This document shows, piece after piece, positions 58,901-61,794 of a stretch of 64,000 nucleotides of DNA (positions within the stretch are counted from its first letter, which is position 1; the number at the start of each line of letters is the position of its first letter). The notes beneath the pieces were generated by a model. The model was not told where the DNA came from. It did not search any database and saw nothing but the letters and a program-made list of their open reading frames with translations. The DNA is from Gambelia wislizenii. Its lineage: Eukaryota; Chordata; Lepidosauria; Squamata; Crotaphytidae. The position numbers were made by a program, and so were the translations under genes. Location of the stretch: NCBI GenBank assembly GCA_030847615.1, contig JAUMIR010000002.1, positions 287,350,028-287,414,027 on the forward strand, given 5' to 3'.

Positions 58901-61794
58901 GAACACTGTCTCAGCCCCAAGACCCAAACTGTCAACTCTGCTTCAGTGATTTGCTGTCAGTGCTGTGGTGGGAGGGGCTTGTAGACTGCCCTGCAGCACT
59001 GCCCCCCCAGACCAAGCCCCCCCCAATGGCCCCAGGCCTTGTGTCACTGAGGGCACCTCTTGTCTGCTGTTTGTTTTCCCTGGTGGCCTTCATGGAATCC
59101 CTGGTATCTGTCATGGAATCCCTGGTGGCCTTCGTGGAACCCCCAGTGGCCTAGGCCGACCCTGCTTGGCAGCCCTTTGTGTGCCCACAGACAGCCTCCC
59201 CGCTGCTCTTATCCCTCATTGCCTCCCGTGTTCTGAGCCGCATGCTTGGCCCAAAGGTCTCCCATTGCTTCCCTGCCATAACACCTGGCCAGGAGCCCAC
59301 TTGAGTGCCCAGCCACCCCCCGCCTGGTGCCAACCCCCGGCACCCCTGTTGCTGAGCAGCCTGCTGCCCCTTGGTGATCCTCTGCTCTGGCTGCCGACCC
59401 TACAGCCCGATGTCTTCTCGCCCACTGCTCGCCAGTCCCCTGCCACTCACTGGCTTCCGCCGCTCACCCACTCTGGCTTCAGCCTCTTCAGCGGCCCGGC
59501 ACCCACAGTTCCTTCCGGCAGTCTTCAGCCCCCAAAGAGCCACTGATCAATTCAGTGCAGAGGCCAGATCATATACCCGACCTCCAAGCCATAAAGCTGC
59601 AGTTGCAAAAAAACTGCTTCAAAATGCTGCAAAACTGCAGTAAAACTGTAGTAAAACTACTCCAAAAGGCAGCAGTGCCCTGCCTCCCTCCAGAGCAACC
59701 ATTCAGGGCAAGGATGACCTGCCCTTATTGGTGCTCACTTTCGCACCCCTTCCCGGCCCGTAGAGCAGGCTGGAAAGGGAGAGGCAACAATGGCGGTGCT
59801 CATGCTGGCCTCCACTGCAGAGGCCGCAAGGGGCTGCAGAGGCCGCAAGGGGAAGGGAAGCCAGATCAGGCTGCAAAGGAGCCGCCAGGCGGACCAGGTA
59901 AATCTGGCAGCTCAATTATTAAGGATTCCCTTGTGCTGTCATGACTTATTCTTGGCCTTTCAGCTGTGGAAGCTGCAGCCATTGGATACCAGAGACCTTA
60001 AAGCCTGGGACTTCAAAACCCCTGCTGCTCGAAATTTAGGGACACAGTAAAATTTTAGGGCGCCCTTTTTTGTGATCACGATCTTAGGTACTGTTTTAAA
60101 AGGCTAAAGGGTATGTGTGATTTGTGTAAAACTGAAAGAATTAGGAGATGGATGCTTTGGGATTTACTTAAGTCTCTCCTCCTCAAATGCCAAGGCACTG
60201 GAAACCTCCATCACCCTAAGCACAACTTGCAACACAACACACATAGTCAGCTGATAAATTTAGAAACCATTAGGCATAGAATCTACTATGGAGAAGCAGA
60301 TTTAGGTTGCCATCTCTGCAACAGTCTTAACATGTTAATTGGACACAAGTTTTCTATCACATGCATGCAGAAGGAAGTTGAGAAACCTGTTCTTAATTAT
60401 TGTATATTCACAGTATGTGCATCTATCTATCTATCTATCTATCTAATTCTCTTGGGCATATTGCCTTTCCCAGTGTGCTTATTGGCTGCTCAGGAAACAC
60501 ACCCAACCAATCACCACTCACATGCAAATTCCCTCTTTACCTCACAATGCAGTCCTGTTGCTCAGACTGTGGCCCAGATTGGGACCCAGGCAGTCAACTG
60601 GCAGAGGCAGGACAATGCTGCTGACGCTACAACAGGACTCAGGCAGTCAACTAGTGGTGGCGGCAGTGGTGGCAGCAGGGAAACAGAGCAAGTCACCCTC
60701 AGCAATACCAGGAAAAGTATGTAACTCTGAGAATGGGGGGGAGGAATTTAAATCCACCAACATACCTTACAGGGTTGTTGTGAGGTCTACCAGCTGATTT
60801 TTTGGGCGTTTTTTAATGGCATATGATATGCTGAGTCCAGCTAGTATATTTATATTCTTGTAGCATTTGGGGATAAAGAAACCACACTCTTGTTTCTTTT
60901 CCTTTTAGTTAGAGTCATCAAAGAAAGGAAAAAATGATACAGGATTTTTTGTTTTCTGGAATATTTGGGCAATACCTTCTCTTATGATGTAGGCAGTAAA
61001 CTGACAAGGATTCTAGCCATAGCCTTTTTTGTTCTGCAGGTTGATTGAAAAATTGATATAACCCAGATATTTCACCATAATAGTAATTATTTTAGAAAAT
61101 CACTTTATTAGTGATGCTGATGTTGTCAGCCTGCACAGCGATTCATTATTGCTGGTTTTAAACTCTTCAGAAAGAAATCCCCCCTTCACAAAAGTTTGGA
61201 TCCTGCCATTAGCAAATTTAGCCAATTATACTTTCTTCAGTATTCTCTGCACACTTTTCTGCCTCTCTAAAGGGACTGCTCCCTTCTAGAAGTGGTCTTT
61301 GGAGGATTTTATGGGTTTGCAGGGGAGAAGATAGGAAGGTCTCCAATCCACAAGCTTTCTTTTGCTCTTGATTCTTAAGGTCCAATTCAAAGTAATTTGT
61401 TAAACACAAAGGCCTAAATGCAGTTATTAGTCCCAACATTAACTAACCCTAACATTAAATATCATTAAATCAGTGGAAATTTCACAGGTGTTGACTTACC
61501 AAGTTCCCATTGAGTCAGTGAGTCTGATATAGTTCAGGCTAGCAACTGGATTTAGGCCAAAGTGTTTTCCTACATTTACAGCTGTTGTGTAGTAGCCCTT
61601 GCCCAGTCCCTGTGAAAATGCATGATGGTACTAAAAACATAAAATATGTTTTCATATTATAAAATCAATCTAAAAATGCTGTTGTAACAAATATTCTTCA
61701 TAATATATAGTTTATTTTGATGCTTTTAACCTCTTAGGTTGACGCTTCTTTGATGACAGCCACCGAGGTACATGAAAAACTAGCAGAAATTTGA
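5963..61794 (+). CDS. TEX15: TEX15 (testis expressed 15), split gene, 5' partial
   Basis: Five exons on the + strand (5963-6206, 23235-23381, 33154-33313, 39445-45299, 61738-61794) join in frame to about 2,153 codons and a stop. The family is a nuclear protein of male germ cells, needed for meiotic double-strand-break repair and for piRNA-guided methylation of transposons together with the MILI/PIWIL2 pathway (established knowledge). What identifies it is a pseudo-PARP-like N-terminal module (DUF3715/TASOR type) in the first three exons, a very long serine/charged low-complexity region, and two TEX15 modules at the C-terminus of the giant exon. All four introns are GT-AG, and phases match at each junction (0, 0, 1, 0). 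The protein is shorter than human TEX15 because the 5' exons are missing here, and the long middle also varies in length between species. The identity is strong; the position of the last exon is less certain. Introns are full of transposons. Confidence 0.9.
6427..6680. mobile_element. Tigger/mariner-like MITE with TA target duplication
   Basis: A 254 bp element bounded by inverted ends CAGTAGGACCACCGTATCCG and CGGATACAGGATCCTACTG, flanked by TA at 6425-6426 and 6681-6682. TA duplication and the CAGT(A/T)G..TATCCG terminus are typical of Tc1/mariner-Tigger-derived nonautonomous elements. Non-coding. Related ends occur at 29962, and more distantly at 10762, 14087 and 46388. Confidence 0.85.
6683..7249. 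other. Intronic DNA, no feature recognised
   Basis: AT-rich intron sequence with pyrimidine-rich stretches. No ORF, repeat match or RNA gene could be supported. Confidence 0.5.
7250..8060 (-). mobile_element. Non-LTR retrotransposon C-terminal relic
   Basis: Minus-strand open segment 7777-7544 encodes LRTQLRWAGHVSRMEDHRLP and KRGAPKKRYKDSLKQHL, a C-terminal signature found after the RT domain of many vertebrate LINE ORFs. Continuing upstream on the minus strand (7780-7930), other frames give VYRAIVLSTLLYG and HLRLLEHFHQCC, also from this region. The frame is broken in several places. Clade not assigned. Confidence 0.75.
8330..10650 (+). mobile_element. BovB (RTE) LINE, decayed
   Basis: Plus-strand relic following the order of a BovB ORF. 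The 5' region includes GGTAAACCACTCCCGAAG at 8371. Then comes an EN start (IGTGNVRTMNQGKLDIIKQ near 8610-8670), LVIIGDWNTKVGNG near 9015-9055, KFGLGSRNEAGDQLIAFC near 9080-9130, GADCGTDHELLI near 9297-9330, and RT blocks with FRQTIAFISHVSKMMLKIL-like, QAGLRKGRDARDHIANI-like and SPICLT..AEYIIGKAGL-like segments from 10130 to 10575. Many stops and frameshifts show it is long dead. BovB is abundant in squamates, which is one reason for the host assignment. Confidence 0.88.
10762..10991. mobile_element. Tigger-like MITE, TA-flanked
   Basis: A 230 bp element closely similar to 46388-46595: both contain TCCATGGATTTAAGTATTC and AATAATCCAAAAAGCAAACC, and both end in AACCAAA.CCCAGC. TA lies at 10760-10761 and 10992-10993. 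Ends have decayed (TAGTTCTTCC against AGGGACAACGG). Confidence 0.8.
10995..11358 (-). mobile_element. Helitron-like nonautonomous repeat, copy 1
   Basis: On the minus strand the head reads CTTGGGTATGTTGCCTCTTC then GTGTGCTGATTG, and contains ATGCAAATTCCCTCTCC and CCTCACAAGGGCCCCTCCC, all shared with copies at 13755, 16020 (inverse), 32195 and 60430. The body carries three units beginning CCCAGGCAGTCAACTGGCA or close variants (near 11160, 11100 and 11050, minus strand) at about 50-60 bp spacing. Classification as Helitron is inferred from copy 5 (60418-60844). Confidence 0.55.
11586..12566 (-). mobile_element. Putative solo LTR
   Basis: A 981 bp unit starts TGTCACGGGC and ends CATCATGACA, and is flanked by the 5 bp direct repeat CCATG at 11581-11585 and 12567-12571. 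TG..CA ends plus a 5 bp duplication fit an LTR left by recombination between two LTRs. On the minus strand an AATAAA signal lies near 11935-11940, which suggests the LTR is transcribed leftward. No retroviral coding sequence is present. ERV versus gypsy origin is not decided. Confidence 0.65.
12572..13436. other. Intronic DNA with L2-like LINE tails
   Basis: No gene. Around 13114-13165 is a LINE 3'-end-like segment (CATACTGGGAGAAGGGTGAGG followed by an AAATAAAATA tail), and near 13365-13430 a similar tail in the opposite orientation (TTATTTATTTATTGGATTTA). Confidence 0.5.
13437..13605. mobile_element. Foldback MITE, intact copy
   Basis: About 169 bp, with ends CTACACAAATAATCCAGTTT and its inverse (AACTGGATTATTTGTGTAG). 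The interior has GGGATTTGTAGTTTGGTGAGG and its inverse ACTACAAATCCTAGGATTC, so most of the element can fold on itself. The same element, split by the copia insertion, is at 23874-23984 plus 29479-29565. Confidence 0.8.
13723..13755. repeat. (TATC)n/(TGTC)n microsatellite
   Basis: Tandem tetranucleotides TATC followed by TGTC directly before a Helitron-like head at 13757. Similar tetranucleotides adjoin the heads at 16110 and 60418. Confidence 0.95.
13756..13955 (+). mobile_element. Helitron-like repeat, copy 2 (head only)
   Basis: Contains CTCTTGGGTATGTTTCTTTT, GTGTGCTGATTGGCCGC and CCTCACAAGGGCCCCTCCC, the conserved first 200 bp of the family. The GC-rich tandem body and the 3' end are missing. 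Confidence 0.55.
14087..14684. mobile_element. Tigger-like MITE with internal tandem repeats
   Basis: A 598 bp element with ends CAGTTGTTCCTTCACATTCG and the inverse-related CACAAATGTGGAGGGGCAACTA, flanked by TA at 14085-14086 and 14685-14686. Between 14195 and 14480 there are several copies, in both orientations, of a unit with GCTCCCAGAGCCCCATCATC and GGGCGAAAAG. The 151-codon open frame across it (14110-14565) is low-complexity and looks like chance. Confidence 0.75.
14810..15065. repeat. Dispersed interspersed repeat (squamate type), copy
   Basis: Segment with GCCTGCCTAAATAAAAAGAT, GGGAGTTGCATAGCTTGG and AAGGTGGTGAGACTGAGAAA. Related, partly inverted-order or diverged versions are at about 36510-36760 and 47500-47770, and a fragment at 19500-19560. 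No coding potential. The family was not identified. Confidence 0.5.
15120..16115 (-). mobile_element. Helitron-like repeat, copy 3, with captured DNA
   Basis: On the minus strand the head starts at about 16115 with GATCTATCTATATATAAAAC, then CTCTTGGGTACATTGCC, then AGTGTGCTGACTGGCTGC (16075-16055) and ACCCAACCAATCACC near 16035-16050. Downstream (16000 to about 15130) the body is unlike the other copies and contains a Ly6/uPAR-like exon (15463-15599). The 3' end is not located; 15120 is a rough limit. Confidence 0.5.
15463..15599 (-). pseudogene. Captured Ly6/uPAR-domain exon fragment
   Basis: On the minus strand a pyrimidine tract ending CTCTGCCCCAACAG precedes a 137 nt segment ending at TTTACCG|GTAAAC, so both splice signals survive. 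It encodes MAQAPNSMECYSCFNHGTGD then, after a one-base frame change, PRICCSGDMNQCMDFTG. CYSC…G.C.P…C.G.MNQC…TG is the start of a Ly6/uPAR three-finger domain; the spacing resembles the third domain of PLAUR-type proteins (established family pattern). The exon sits inside a Helitron-like repeat and is out of frame, so it is a relic, not a gene. The donor gene cannot be named. Confidence 0.5.
16120..16900 (+). mobile_element. Retroelement gag relic (DIRS- or gypsy-like)
   Basis: Around 16395-16470 one frame encodes CNGHLKCLLFLGESHVIALC then PHCKAF, matching the CL.CLGE.H…C..C zinc-binding pattern found in gag-like ORFs of reptile DIRS/gypsy elements. Downstream (16650-16710) is ATTTCACAGATGACCACTTG and CTACAGTTACAGGTAAATAA, repeat-type sequence commonly seen at the ends of those elements. 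Only fragments remain. Family assignment is inferred. Confidence 0.4.
16901..19499. other. Intronic DNA, mostly unassigned
   Basis: No gene supported. Near 18075-18150 is a SINE-like tail (CCTTGCCAAGAAAACCCTAT, then AATTGGAAATGACTTGAAA). Near 18810-18880 is a LINE-like 3' end (AAGGCAGGATATAAATTAC followed by AAATGAATAAATAAA). The rest is AT-rich and featureless. Confidence 0.5.
19560..20720 (+). mobile_element. 1.1 kb nonautonomous DNA transposon, copy 2
   Basis: Inverse-complement partner of 3955-5047. Shared blocks include TCAATCAAGGATGTGATTAC (19880), CCACGAGCAATGCTATTGGC (19945) and GAGATATTTTGTCCCAGG (20604). Its left end (19565-19650: TTTACATGACAAAAAAAGCC, GATCCCTGGGAGTTCACAC) is inverted at 22610-22705. 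A (CA/CG)n run sits at 20433-20460. Non-coding. Confidence 0.6.
20745..22712. mobile_element. Foldback element with GC-rich minisatellite core
   Basis: Inverted arms at about 20745-21030 and 22420-22712. The left arm reads GTGTAAACTGCCAGGGATCG, GGGGTAACAAAAAGCCC, GTTGTCTGAACAATCAGGA, GGACATTGGAGGGGTGGGC; the right arm has the complements in reverse order (CCCCTCCAATGTCCAATC, GGTTGTTCAGACAACC, GGGCTTTTTGCTACCCC, CTACCAGGGATCTACATG). Between the arms is the tandem array described separately. Long inverted arms around a repetitive middle fit foldback/MITE-type DNA transposons. Transposase absent. Confidence 0.7.
21035..22360. repeat. GC-rich minisatellite array
   Basis: Roughly 60-90 bp units built around GTGACTGGCAGTCATGGAGA (itself containing the palindrome TGACTGGCAGTCA or TGACTCTCAGTCA) followed by CCCCCGCC..CAGCTATT. 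More than a dozen units, diverged and of uneven length. Open frames over the array are low-complexity and not genes. Confidence 0.85.
22900..23040. repeat. Terminal segment of the 1.1 kb transposon family
   Basis: Matches 4890-5047 in the same orientation as read there (TGTGACAAATCATGTAAACAATAAG, GAACTCGGGATGA.GATATC). It probably closes the composite begun at 19560. Confidence 0.6.
23235..23381 (+). CDS. TEX15: TEX15 exon (147 nt)
   Basis: In-frame exon of 49 codons, from VLLGKVKKVQPPKGKKK to LKDSLEDQAISSL. The acceptor is a C-rich tract followed by CTGAACAG, and the donor is TTTG|GTAGGC. Both junctions are phase 0, matching the neighbouring exons. The content (a basic turn followed by a DPTPNFDCH motif and a short helix) fits the continuation of the pseudo-PARP-like module, where family members have a strand-loop around the degenerate NAD pocket. 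It is isolated by introns of about 17 kb and 10 kb filled with mobile elements. Confidence 0.88.
23382..23873. other. Intronic DNA, no feature recognised
   Basis: Intron after the second TEX15 exon. It includes CATCACCA-type SINE-like fragments too weak to assign. No gene. Confidence 0.5.
23985..24620 (-). repeat. Copia 3' LTR
   Basis: 636 bp, TGTGGGAAGG..ACATACTACA. Near-identical to 28794-29478 except that about 48 bp present in the other LTR (around 28970-29018) are missing here at about 24161. The junction lies in ATCATT.ACAA, with CATT at both edges of the missing block, pointing to a deletion between short repeats. Confidence 0.95.
24669..25496 (-). pseudogene. Copia RT end and RNase H
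   Basis: Open for 275 codons, after the TAA at about 25540. It has ISHYLGVQIERD, YRTAVGKLLYIANFTRPDIA, then the copia-type RNase H: IAYADADWGSD, KSTSGNIIFYGGGAVSWTSRKQ and a final HKVREMC…ADILTKPLPKDSF. The stop at 24669 is the normal end of pol, about 48 bp before the 3' LTR. Confidence 0.93.
25539..26516 (-). pseudogene. Copia reverse transcriptase
   Basis: 325 codons. Copia RT signatures in order: KTWTLTELPKGKKAIGCRWV, YKARLVAKGYNQ, DVKTAFLYGDLDEELYMEQP, KLEKSLYGLKQAAKKWHEKL and the catalytic SYVDDLILC. The catalytic YVDD is intact. It ends at TAA (near 25540) inside the RT thumb; the same frame continues to the RNase H part. Confidence 0.93.
26685..27608 (-). pseudogene. Copia integrase
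   Basis: Open segment of 307 codons in the frame after the shift. It has the zinc-binding GAG-pre-integrase motif (LWHRRFAHRN…CCVNERCVEC), then the catalytic core: LELIHSDICGPF (first Asp), LRTDNGTEFVNN (second Asp) and PQQNGLSERMNRTLKEMA (Glu). All three acidic residues are present. It ends at an in-frame TAG (near 26684) directly after VTPFK; the downstream frame continues with WHGVKPRLNHLRVFG to a second TAG near 26624. Confidence 0.93.
27593..28624 (-). pseudogene. Copia gag and protease region
   Basis: 343 codons from MAAEANLSAFLSMEKLCGPN. The N-terminal two-thirds is a Ty1/copia gag (UBN2-type: FETYMKAMGLIAVL, TAKAAWDTLKDLC, LDEHINDFRATLAEL). The usual CCHC zinc knuckle is absent; the stretch before the protease is Gln/Lys/Ser-rich. 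The protease active-site motif reads CFIVDSRASNTFI, where the family has DSGA: glycine is replaced by arginine, which should inactivate it. The frame then ends early because of a one-base loss around 27612. Confidence 0.9.
28794..29478 (-). repeat. Copia 5' LTR
   Basis: 685 bp, same ends as the 3' LTR and keeping the 48 bp block. The sequence just inside it on the minus strand (about 28790-28760) contains AATGGTTCCCAGATTT, a possible primer-binding site that is not a clear copy of the usual initiator-Met tRNA match. Confidence 0.95.
29566..29961. other. Intronic DNA with (TC)n
   Basis: No gene. A CT dinucleotide run lies at about 29715-29735. The rest is unassigned. Confidence 0.5.
29962..30461. 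mobile_element. Tigger-like MITE, TA-flanked, with GC-rich interior
   Basis: A 500 bp element with ends CAGTAGCACCCCCATATCCG and CGGATACAGGGGTGCTACTG, flanked by TA at 29960-29961 and 30462-30463. The ends resemble those of 6427-6680. The middle is a purine/pyrimidine-biased tandem array (GGGGGAAGG..CTCCTCCACC type) that creates chance long open frames on both strands. Confidence 0.85.
30464..31094. other. Intronic DNA, no feature recognised
   Basis: No gene, repeat or RNA could be supported. Confidence 0.4.
31103..31845. mobile_element. hAT-like MITE with GC-rich cargo
   Basis: A 743 bp element with inverted ends CAGGGCCGGTTTAA and TTAAACCGGCCCTG. The flanking 8-mers CTAACTGG (31095-31102) and CTAACCGT (31846-31853) match at 6 of 8, as expected for an aged 8 bp hAT target duplication. 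The interior (about 31135-31570) is GC-rich and CpG-containing, with an exon-like stretch ending ACCAAG|GTGAGG at 31570. No transposase. Confidence 0.7.
32195..32910 (+). mobile_element. Helitron-like repeat, copy 4, with tandem body
   Basis: Head at about 32195-32370 (TCTATATGTATAAAAGGCTT, GTGTGCTGATTGGCTGCTC, CCTCACAAGGGCCCCTCCC). Body: six units starting near 32399, 32464, 32530, 32588, 32645 and 32699 with CCCAGGCAGTCAACTGGCGG or close variants, spaced 54-66 bp. The tail region (32810-32910) matches 60765-60844 (ACAGGGTTGTTGT, TCTACCA, TTTTTTAATGGC). The terminal CTAG has decayed here. Confidence 0.6.
33154..33313 (+). CDS. TEX15: TEX15 exon (160 nt)
   Basis: Exon of 160 nt with acceptor TTTCCATTTGCAG and donor CATATGG|GTAAGT. 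It encodes VYFYEYNELSKPVHKPRQC, then PYAVIKVTCIQKM and ends near LPKHM. It starts in phase 0 and ends one base into a codon; the next exon supplies the two missing bases to give glycine. The YEYNELSKPV.PRQCLPYAVI pattern is the closing strand of the pseudo-PARP-like fold shared with TASOR proteins. Confidence 0.88.
33314..35200. other. Intronic DNA, unassigned
   Basis: Intron after the third TEX15 exon. It contains a purine-rich low-complexity tract (about 33945-34010, GAGGAGGAGGG) and a C-rich run near 34318. No gene supported. Confidence 0.5.
35201..36509. other. Intronic DNA, unassigned
   Basis: No gene. A short GC-rich patch lies at 35220-35340 around the palindrome CCATGGCGTACCACGCCATGG (35270-35290). 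Confidence 0.4.
36510..36760. repeat. Dispersed interspersed repeat, copy
   Basis: Shares the order of elements with 14810-15065: TTCAAATAAAAGTCTTTAT, GCAGCCACCAAGAAGTGTC and CCTCACCAAACATGCCTGTG. Diverged copy of the same family. Confidence 0.45.
37905..38192 (+). other. Unidentified 95-codon open frame
   Basis: ATG-started frame MPKTTKKCKQTFEISRLL… ending LPELLLQCS. The composition is non-repetitive and protein-like (KEENGKEWFLLFKRCSSRW). No family was recognised. It could be a fragment of a processed pseudogene or a decayed mobile-element ORF; it could also be chance. It lies in the intron before the giant TEX15 exon, and no splice signals clearly link it to TEX15. Confidence 0.25.
38193..39444. 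other. Intronic DNA before the giant exon
   Basis: AT-rich, with no gene or clear repeat. The acceptor for the giant exon is at 39444. Confidence 0.5.
39445..45299 (+). CDS. TEX15: TEX15 giant exon
   Basis: Single 5,855 nt exon, open throughout (about 1,951 codons). Acceptor CTATTCACAG; donor AAAAAG|GTAGGC. It begins GRGLPLENCTRVTRIGKSQ, which completes the N-terminal module, so the ATG at 39591 is internal and not a start. From about 39600 to 43200 it encodes a low-complexity Ser/Lys/Glu-rich region with an acidic run (about 40484-40530) and a tiny NIEQ tandem repeat near 40945-40975. From about 43240 to 45000 there are two diverged copies of the TEX15 module: each has FRSLLWYD/FRSLLWFD (about 43556 and 44614) and later a VPY..NYG.T..LE motif (about 43836 and 44890). 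The exon ends in a lysine-rich tail. A single open exon of this size in a repeat-rich region indicates purifying selection. Confidence 0.95.
45677..45725 (-). ncRNA. Hammerhead-ribozyme-like motif, conserved core
   Basis: On the minus strand: ATTCT, then CTGAAGA (core CUGANGA), GCC…GGC as a short stem II, GAAAC, GTC (cleavage-site triplet), then AGAA, which can pair with TTCT to form stem I. All the hammerhead core bases are present in order. There is an extra U between the core and stem II, and stem III is minimal, as reported for hammerheads in Penelope-like elements, which may act as dimers (established knowledge). Activity is not shown. Confidence 0.5.
46245..46292 (+). ncRNA. Degenerate hammerhead-like motif
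   Basis: Second copy, + strand. The core CTGAAGA and GTC are kept, but GAAA is changed to AAAA and stem II (GCA/GGC) is broken, so it should be inactive. Confidence 0.45.
46388..46595. mobile_element. Tigger-like MITE, TA-flanked
   Basis: A 208 bp element with ends CAGTTGTCCCTCCGCATCCA and AAATATGGACAACTG, flanked by TA at 46386-46387 and 46596-46597. Best-preserved copy of the family at 10762-10991. Confidence 0.88.
46600..48951. other. Intronic DNA, mostly unassigned
   Basis: No gene. At 47500-47770 there is a diverged copy of the dispersed repeat seen at 14810 (CTGCCCTTTTGGTCCCATA, AGAGAGGGCCAGTTGGGTC). The remainder is featureless. Confidence 0.5.
50139..50997 (-). mobile_element. CR1 LINE 3' end inserted in the DIRS-like element
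   Basis: Minus strand, encoding CR1 ORF2 residues from LEDRIKIQNDLDRLESWAK through [32 protein letters not shown] to HLSGML. One in-frame break (at YCVQS|AP, near 50622). 5'-truncated, with the CR1 3' tail near 50140-50160. AATTTAAATA occurs on both sides (50129-50138 and 50998-51007), possibly a target duplication or chance AT-richness. About 90 percent like 2604-3213 by eye. Confidence 0.92.
51930..52412 (+). pseudogene. DIRS-like gag fragment
   Basis: Open stretch with IMSKAVARQALWLKHWDVDQ, ITPFWGKLLFGEQTLNKIL, then a basic/Gln/aromatic-rich tail (RPQWNRTRFQFKQQQHQQF). The RQALWL.HW…AK……PF.G.LLFG block is the conserved centre of DIRS gag. The upstream gag part is interrupted by CR1 and stops. 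Confidence 0.75.
52600..53240 (+). pseudogene. DIRS-like RT and RNase H fragments
   Basis: In shifting frames: RPILDLKYLNSF near 52650, DFILSVDLREA near 52755, QFLRFEFNSHHYQLKMLPF near 52815-52875, PRVFIKVLAPVIAFLRQPG near 52890-52945. Then 52962-53235 is open: NILNWAEKHLKSLTSVCLKG, NQTADYLSRNRISLGEWSL, FTMDLFVFGENTKTKRFIS, which is the DIRS-type RNase H end. The RT catalytic box is not recognisable. Confidence 0.75.
53640..54530 (+). pseudogene. DIRS-like tyrosine recombinase fragments
   Basis: Pieces in order: WDLDLVLDMLTGSPFEPLRE (53830-53895), IISAQQWSELAVLSVSQNF (53935-53990), VPKTIPMRPG…VHPLEYKWHTLDVRRAVKIC (54040-54165), and finally VAASMEDVCRAVGWKKPSTFINHYKVD (about 54375-54450). The HTLDVRRA and final GW..PSTF..HY motifs, with the terminal tyrosine, are those of DIRS recombinases. 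Several frameshifts. Confidence 0.75.
55017..55331 (-). mobile_element. L2-like LINE relic, EN-RT linker
   Basis: 104 open codons with LNRFTSTLEDFPGGFGNPTE, ALITVWNGTVAQEVDISAP and a final PQFFSEDL. Position by position it resembles the linker seen at 1073-1381 (RFQKALEGL…PVEALVNTWNTDLTKAIDTI), so it is another, diverged LINE of the same group. Flanking minus-strand sequence up to about 55800 may belong to it. Confidence 0.55.
55920..55965. repeat. (TA)n(GA)n microsatellite
   Basis: TA dinucleotides run into GA dinucleotides. Confidence 0.95.
56620..57015 (+). mobile_element. Second tyrosine-recombinase retroelement fragment
   Basis: Plus-strand pieces: LHKVLEGLAFKPLKKGLSKHF (56680-56740), WNVLFLIAITSARHMSELRALSV (56740-56810), then DPTFIPKVNSTFHRSRDLC (56855-56915) and LEQLCHTLDMSRAINIY (56945-57000). 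This is the same recombinase region as 53830-54165 but from a different, independently inserted DIRS-like family. Confidence 0.65.
57027..57190 (-). mobile_element. BovB 5'-end fragment
   Basis: On the minus strand this matches 8460-8560: CAACAAGCTACTGAGGTAG, AGCAGAGGACAAGAAC, then GTGCAACTGGACTGAAGC. A short piece of the BovB leader, probably inserted between the recombinase relic and the gag-like relic. Confidence 0.6.
57240..58760 (-). mobile_element. Gag-like retroelement ORF relic
   Basis: Minus strand. 58530-57739 is open for 263 codons (MEQDPSLEELSEVAMYVAEH…), with a Ser/Arg/Lys-rich middle. After frame breaks, 57563-57372 encodes ELRLVCWEYNLDKCFRARC and KFEHSCESCFGMHPRINC, a C..C…C..H…C..C..H..C cluster that looks like a nucleic-acid-binding zinc module. 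Such modules occur in gag-like ORFs of several vertebrate retroelements. The family is not identified, and it cannot be ruled out that it is a DNA-transposon accessory ORF. Confidence 0.5.
58900..60100. other. GC-rich intronic stretch, unassigned
   Basis: CpG-containing, C/T-rich DNA with chance open frames (low-complexity Pro/Ser/Ala). It may belong to the 5' part of the gag-like element on the minus strand. Short tandem duplications are visible near 59095-59150 (ATGGAATCCCTGGT) and 59600-59670 (AAAACTGC). Confidence 0.45.
60418..60844 (+). mobile_element. Helitron-like repeat, copy 5, best ends
   Basis: Starts in a TCTATCTATC run at 60418-60445, then AATTCTCTTGGGCATATTGCC, GTGTGCTTATTGGCTGCTC and CATGCAAATTCCCTC. 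Two CCCAGGCAGTCAACTGGC-type units near 60583 and 60635. The 3' end has a small hairpin GCATATGATATGC (60819-60831) about 10 bases before CTAG (60841-60844) followed by T. A 5' TC, a 3' hairpin and CTRR insertion before T are Helitron hallmarks (established knowledge). The assignment is inferred. Confidence 0.6.
60845..61737. other. Intronic DNA, no feature recognised
   Basis: Last part of the final TEX15 intron. No repeat or RNA gene supported. Confidence 0.5.
61738..61794 (+). CDS. TEX15: TEX15 probable terminal coding exon
   Basis: After a 16.4 kb intron, the acceptor TTAACCTCTTAG is followed by 57 nt encoding VDASLMTATEVHEKLAEI and a TGA stop. It joins in phase 0 to the giant exon (…KKKK|VDAS). 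The acceptor has a good pyrimidine tract and the frame is right, but the exon is short. A donor-like GAG|GTACAT at 61768 lies inside it, so an isoform could splice onward to a later exon (see the candidate at 63129). Confidence is therefore moderate. Confidence 0.6.
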   Translation, partial: VDASLMTATEVHEKLAEI

